This document shows, piece after piece, positions 56,607-60,000 of a DNA stretch of 60,000 nucleotides. A program made the position numbers and the translations under genes. The DNA lies in the NCBI RefSeq assembly GCF_030272615.1, contig NC_081413.1, positions 608,632,209 through 608,692,208 of the forward strand. Reading direction: 5' to 3'. Position 1 is the first letter of the stretch. Each line of letters begins with the position of its first letter. Source of the stretch: Cryptomeria japonica (taxonomy: Eukaryota; Streptophyta; Pinopsida; Cupressales; Cupressaceae). The notes under the pieces are model-generated. The model had not been told where the DNA came from and searched no databases. It was given only the letters and a program-made list of their open reading frames with translations.

Positions 56607-57318
56607 TGTTAATGCATTAGTAGCTTCTGCAAGATAAGACTTTCCTAACCCTTTAATCTTCTCTATTCTGTTTTGGTTTACTCATCTATGCTATTAGATG
56701 ATCTGATTTATGCTTTCCGAACTGAATATGTTTATCAGACTGTAACATTGATCATGATTATGATATTAACATTGGATAAAGATGGATTAGATCGATGACT
56801 TGCTTAACATAGTTAAGCGTCGATCTAAATGCTATCGGGCTAGTAACCCAATAGCATATTAATGTTGATTCATTTATGAATTGGCATTAATATACTATCG
56901 GGGTATTAACCCGATAGGATATGTAATGCTATTAGTTATCGGGCTTGTTTGCTTTGATACCGATTCATTATCAGGTGTGTTTATATCGATCTGTTATCAT
57001 TTACAATGGCACCGATTAGTTGTCATAGACACCGAGTGGATCGGTTGACATTTGTAAGAGTCACGACCAAGTGACATCTTTGTCGGACATGTCTAAAAGA
57101 AATGTCTGATCAAGGTGCCACTTGATTGTGACTACCTTACTATATATGCATCATTCAAAAGAAAGGGGATGACATTGAAATCGATACATGTTCATCCTCC
57201 ATACCGGCAGCAAAAGAAAGACAACAATATTATTGTCATAGTCATAATACCAAAATCTGAAATACACCATCTTGCATATAACTTGTTCATTAAATTGGAA
57301 ATTGCAATAACATTTACA
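56607..57318 (+). repeat. copia-3 3' LTR (712 bp)
   Basis: Same length as the 5' LTR and about 96% identical by eye. Preceded by the purine tract aagagggag and followed by the TSD gtttg. Confidence 0.97.
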
Positions 57319-57323
57319 GTTTG

Positions 57324-58489
57324 CAATATAGCCTTATCTAATCCCAACCGTATCCACATGCTACCTCTAATGAGCACACATTACAAACCTTTGGTGCTTC
57401 AACTAGCAACAATAACCCACCCAATTAACTAGCATAATGACCATTTTGTCACTTCAATCTTTCTATTTGCTAAACGTCAACTCCAAAAAATTTGGAATCT
57501 AATACAATATGTGTAGCCAAAGAATATTTAGAAGAATTAGTTAACAAAAGCATAAAGAAATTAAGGAGATAAGTGCATTGGTTATAAAATTAGGGTTTCA
57601 CCAATTAAGCTAATAAGACCACTAATCTTACCTAGTTAACCATTACATTAAAGGATAAATTCAAAAGATCTAGCCACAGTTCAATTAGGAAAAGGGTTGA
57701 AATATTGATTAGATTTACTTGTTTGTTTGCCATCCCCGTTTAGTTGAAATGAGATTTGTATTCTAAGGTCTAGGGTAAACCAATGAATAATAGAAGTGAA
57801 TCGGAAATAAGAGAATGCTACAGACATCAGATAGAGCCACATACAGGGATCTGAGCAGATGAAGAGGATCAAAACATATTGCTGGAAATTCAAGTTGAAT
57901 TGTTGAGATGGTTGTGATAGGTCGCCTTGGTTGTGTAACTCTCTGACATGCAAGTGGGAACTTTTTCGGATCAGGGGGATGTACAAGACCCACTATCAAA
58001 ATCTCTGGTAGAATTCTTGATATTGTGCTGGCAGGTCGTCGTAGTCCTTTGTTTTTCACTCCTTCAAAATCTGAAACTATTTGTCATTGTCAATTCTATT
58101 TGAATCTTCGATTGCATCTCCTAAGTCAATTTATTGCACATAGAAAGAGAGGAAAAGAGATTGTGGATAAGGGTTTTCCTTGGGTCACACCCCGATTTAG
58201 GAATTAACCTTGAAATTGAAATGATAATTTTAAAGGAAATGGAATGAAATTGCAACAAGATGCTTTCCTTTTGAGGGAAAGGCTAGATCTGAACTTGAAT
58301 GTTTGTGATTGAAGTGTATACCTTGATGAAGCTTACTTGAATCCTCACACAAGGGTTTTAGGAAGAGACACAATGTTGAAATAATTCTATAGGGTTTTAG
58401 GCCACAGGTCCCCCCTCAAGATGTTAGAATATTTATATGTTGATATCTTAAGGAAAAGAAGGGGAAGATTAGGAATAATGCACACCATC
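57324..58489. other. Non-coding, nothing recognised
   Basis: Continuation of the 46.3-47.4 kb flank beyond copia-3. Minus-strand frames at 57986-57681 and 58059-57763 show no known motif. Confidence 0.4.
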
Positions 58490-58900
58490 TGAACAAGGGG
58501 AGGGGATCCTCACCACGGATGTACTCCTTGAAAAAAAAGGGGAAGGGATCCTCATTAGGGATACACCTTCCAAACAAGGGGAAAAGATCCTCATCAAGGA
58601 TGCACTCCTCCAAAAAAAAAGGAAGGGATCCTACTTAGGGATACACACATTCCAAACAAGGAGAAGAGATCATCATCAAGGATTCACCTTATAAACAAGG
58701 GGAGGGAATCCTCATCGAGATTCACACCTTCACACGAAGAGAAGAGGTCCTCATCAGGGATACACATTCCAAACAAGGAAAAAGGATCCTCATTAGAGAT
58801 ACACCGTCCAAACAAAGGGAGGGTATCTTTAAACAAGGATGCATACCTCCCAAAACAAGGAGAGGGGATCCTCTAACAAGGATACACATCGCTCAAACAT
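58490..58900. repeat. Degenerate 40-bp tandem repeat, about 10 copies
   Basis: Units of 35-45 bp, each with AACAAGGGGA and GGATCCTCATCA-AGGAT followed by acac and a cctcc phrase. Many contain the small dyad ATCCT-N5-AGGAT. The minus-strand frame through it is a repeat artefact. Confidence 0.9.
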
Positions 58901-60000
58901 AATCTATCATTGTCCCCAATGCATAAGAAAGCATAACCACACCATGGACTACTAATTTTACACCAACTTGATAAATCATGATTACACATAAGATTGTGCC
59001 ACCATGAATGACAATGAGTCCCCATAAATAACCACTAATGTCACATAGTGAGGAGTGACAGAATAGAAAAGGGTTTAATCAATTACGACATGACAAAAAG
59101 AAACTCAATATCACTTGTCAGGTGAACAATATCATTAAGAATATTTGACGTCTCTCTCTTAAAATCCTTGTACTCAATAGTGGTATGACCAAACATGCAA
59201 TGATATGCATACAAAGAGGATTTCATTGATTATGTTTGTGATAGTGATAATATTTTGGAGTTGTAAAACTAATCAACATGGATTTTAGGAGCCTCAACAA
59301 TGTTTTCTCTTCCCTAAATAAATGATAAGGATTAGAAATAAATCATATCTCATGTAAAGGAAAGTTTGTGTGCTTGCTTAGAGGTAATGGGGAAGAGGGT
59401 GGAGGCAAAGAAGAAATTGGGAAACCTACACCCTCTATATAATAGTATGGTATGAGATACACATAAACCTTAATTCCTTGCTCCATATGTCCTAGACCAT
59501 GTCCAATATATCCAAACTTAGAAAAAATGTTAAAACTGACATTATAACATGGTCCTAACTTCAGTGGAGGAGGAATCACATCACAAAATCTACTAAAATA
59601 ATTTGTATACATATTGAGAAGCACAAAAAGGATGAATGGACATAGAAAGATCAATCCTTTAATGAGCACGCAGATCCTTGCTAGCCTCATTCATACTCAA
59701 ATTGTTATCCAATTGTGCATTAGGAGTATCATTAAGGAAAATGATGGCATCCTCTTGCAACAAAAGATAAATGGGACCAAGTTCAAGAGAGATGCACCAT
59801 TTTTTATAAACCAATATTTCATCTCCATGAGGGGGAACAATGATACATAGTGGAAGTAAAGTATCATTAAGGAAAATTTCAATGATATGATCCTCTTGTG
59901 CAAAAATATCCTCATTAGGAGAACTAATTGTAGAAGAGGGGCAATCATCTACTTTATCATCATTATAAGAATCATCAAAAGTGCAATAAAATACATCTAC
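58901..60000. other. Non-coding to window edge
   Basis: AT-rich, no recognisable gene. A word around atcattaaggaaaat occurs at 59729 and 59862 (133 bp apart), suggesting weak local repetition. Confidence 0.4.

Larger units (their letters stand above)
47414..57318 (+). mobile_element. Ty1/copia retrotransposon copia-3 with both LTRs, split by a nested insertion
   Basis: LTRs of exactly 712 bp at 47414-48125 and 56607-57318 (TGTTAATG...ATTTACA), PBS after the first, polypurine tract (aagagggag) before the second, and a 5-bp TSD gtttg at 47409-47413 and 57319-57323. By eye the LTRs differ at about 30 positions (about 4%), mostly transitions. The pol frame is interrupted at 50451-54345 by another LTR-type element; without it copia-3 is about 6.0 kb. 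Confidence 0.97.

Noticed and set aside
58416-58613. Minus-strand frame with EDPLPLF-like repeats
   Set aside because: Explained by the 40-bp DNA repeat; no recognisable protein family.

Overview
The window is nuclear DNA of a seed plant, most likely a gymnosperm. The evidence is one host gene with introns over 10 kb, which are packed with nested, decayed Ty1/copia, Ty3/gypsy and L1-type elements. The LTR elements with a readable primer-binding site use the initiator-methionine tRNA site (TGGTATCAGAGC). Base composition is AT-rich. There is no bacterial operon, CRISPR array, tRNA or rRNA gene.

Host gene. On the minus strand I can assemble a plant RAD52-like, probably organelle-targeted, DNA-repair gene. 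Exon 1 is 34987-34647, a 38-bp micro-exon 2 is 22202-22165, and exon 3 is 5958-5864. All junctions are GT..AG and the phases match. Intron 1 is about 12.4 kb and intron 2 about 16.2 kb. Intron 3 runs off the left edge, so the 3' exons lie outside the window. Elements left of 34.6 kb therefore sit inside this gene's introns. Elements right of 35 kb are upstream of it.

Layout. 1-740: tandemly duplicated tail of a non-LTR-like reverse transcriptase. 0.8-4.2 kb: 5'-truncated copia element (copia-1). 4.2-5.4 kb: 600-bp direct duplication. 5.86-5.96 kb: RAD52 exon 3. 6.8-8.3 kb: LTR-like sequence with a TATA box. 8.84-18.48 kb: minus-strand non-autonomous LTR element, into which copia-2 (10325-16876, TSD gtctt) has inserted; copia-2 itself carries a 1.2-kb insertion. 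19.1-20.8 kb: LINE carrying only ORF1. 22.2 kb: exon 2. 25.7-28.4 kb: LTR-type element with seven copies of a 41-bp hairpin. 28.4-33.4 kb: minus-strand Ty3/gypsy element with its 5' LTR. 34.65-34.99 kb: exon 1 and its promoter side. 36.97-38.3 kb: LTR-like sequence. 38.36-46.33 kb: an essentially full-length L1-type LINE between 12-bp target-site duplications, with ORF1, ORF2 and an unexpected uninterrupted third ORF (454 aa). 47.4-57.3 kb: copia-3 with paired 712-bp LTRs, itself split by a 3.9-kb LTR-type insertion full of short repeats. 57.3-60 kb: non-coding, with another 40-bp repeat array.

Most noteworthy are the third ORF inside the TSD-bounded LINE, the ladder of perfect hairpins in the copia-3 LTR, the seven-copy hairpin array, the non-TG..CA ends of copia-2, the dominance of TAG stops at expected CAG (Gln) positions in several elements, and the reconstructed giant-intron RAD52 gene.
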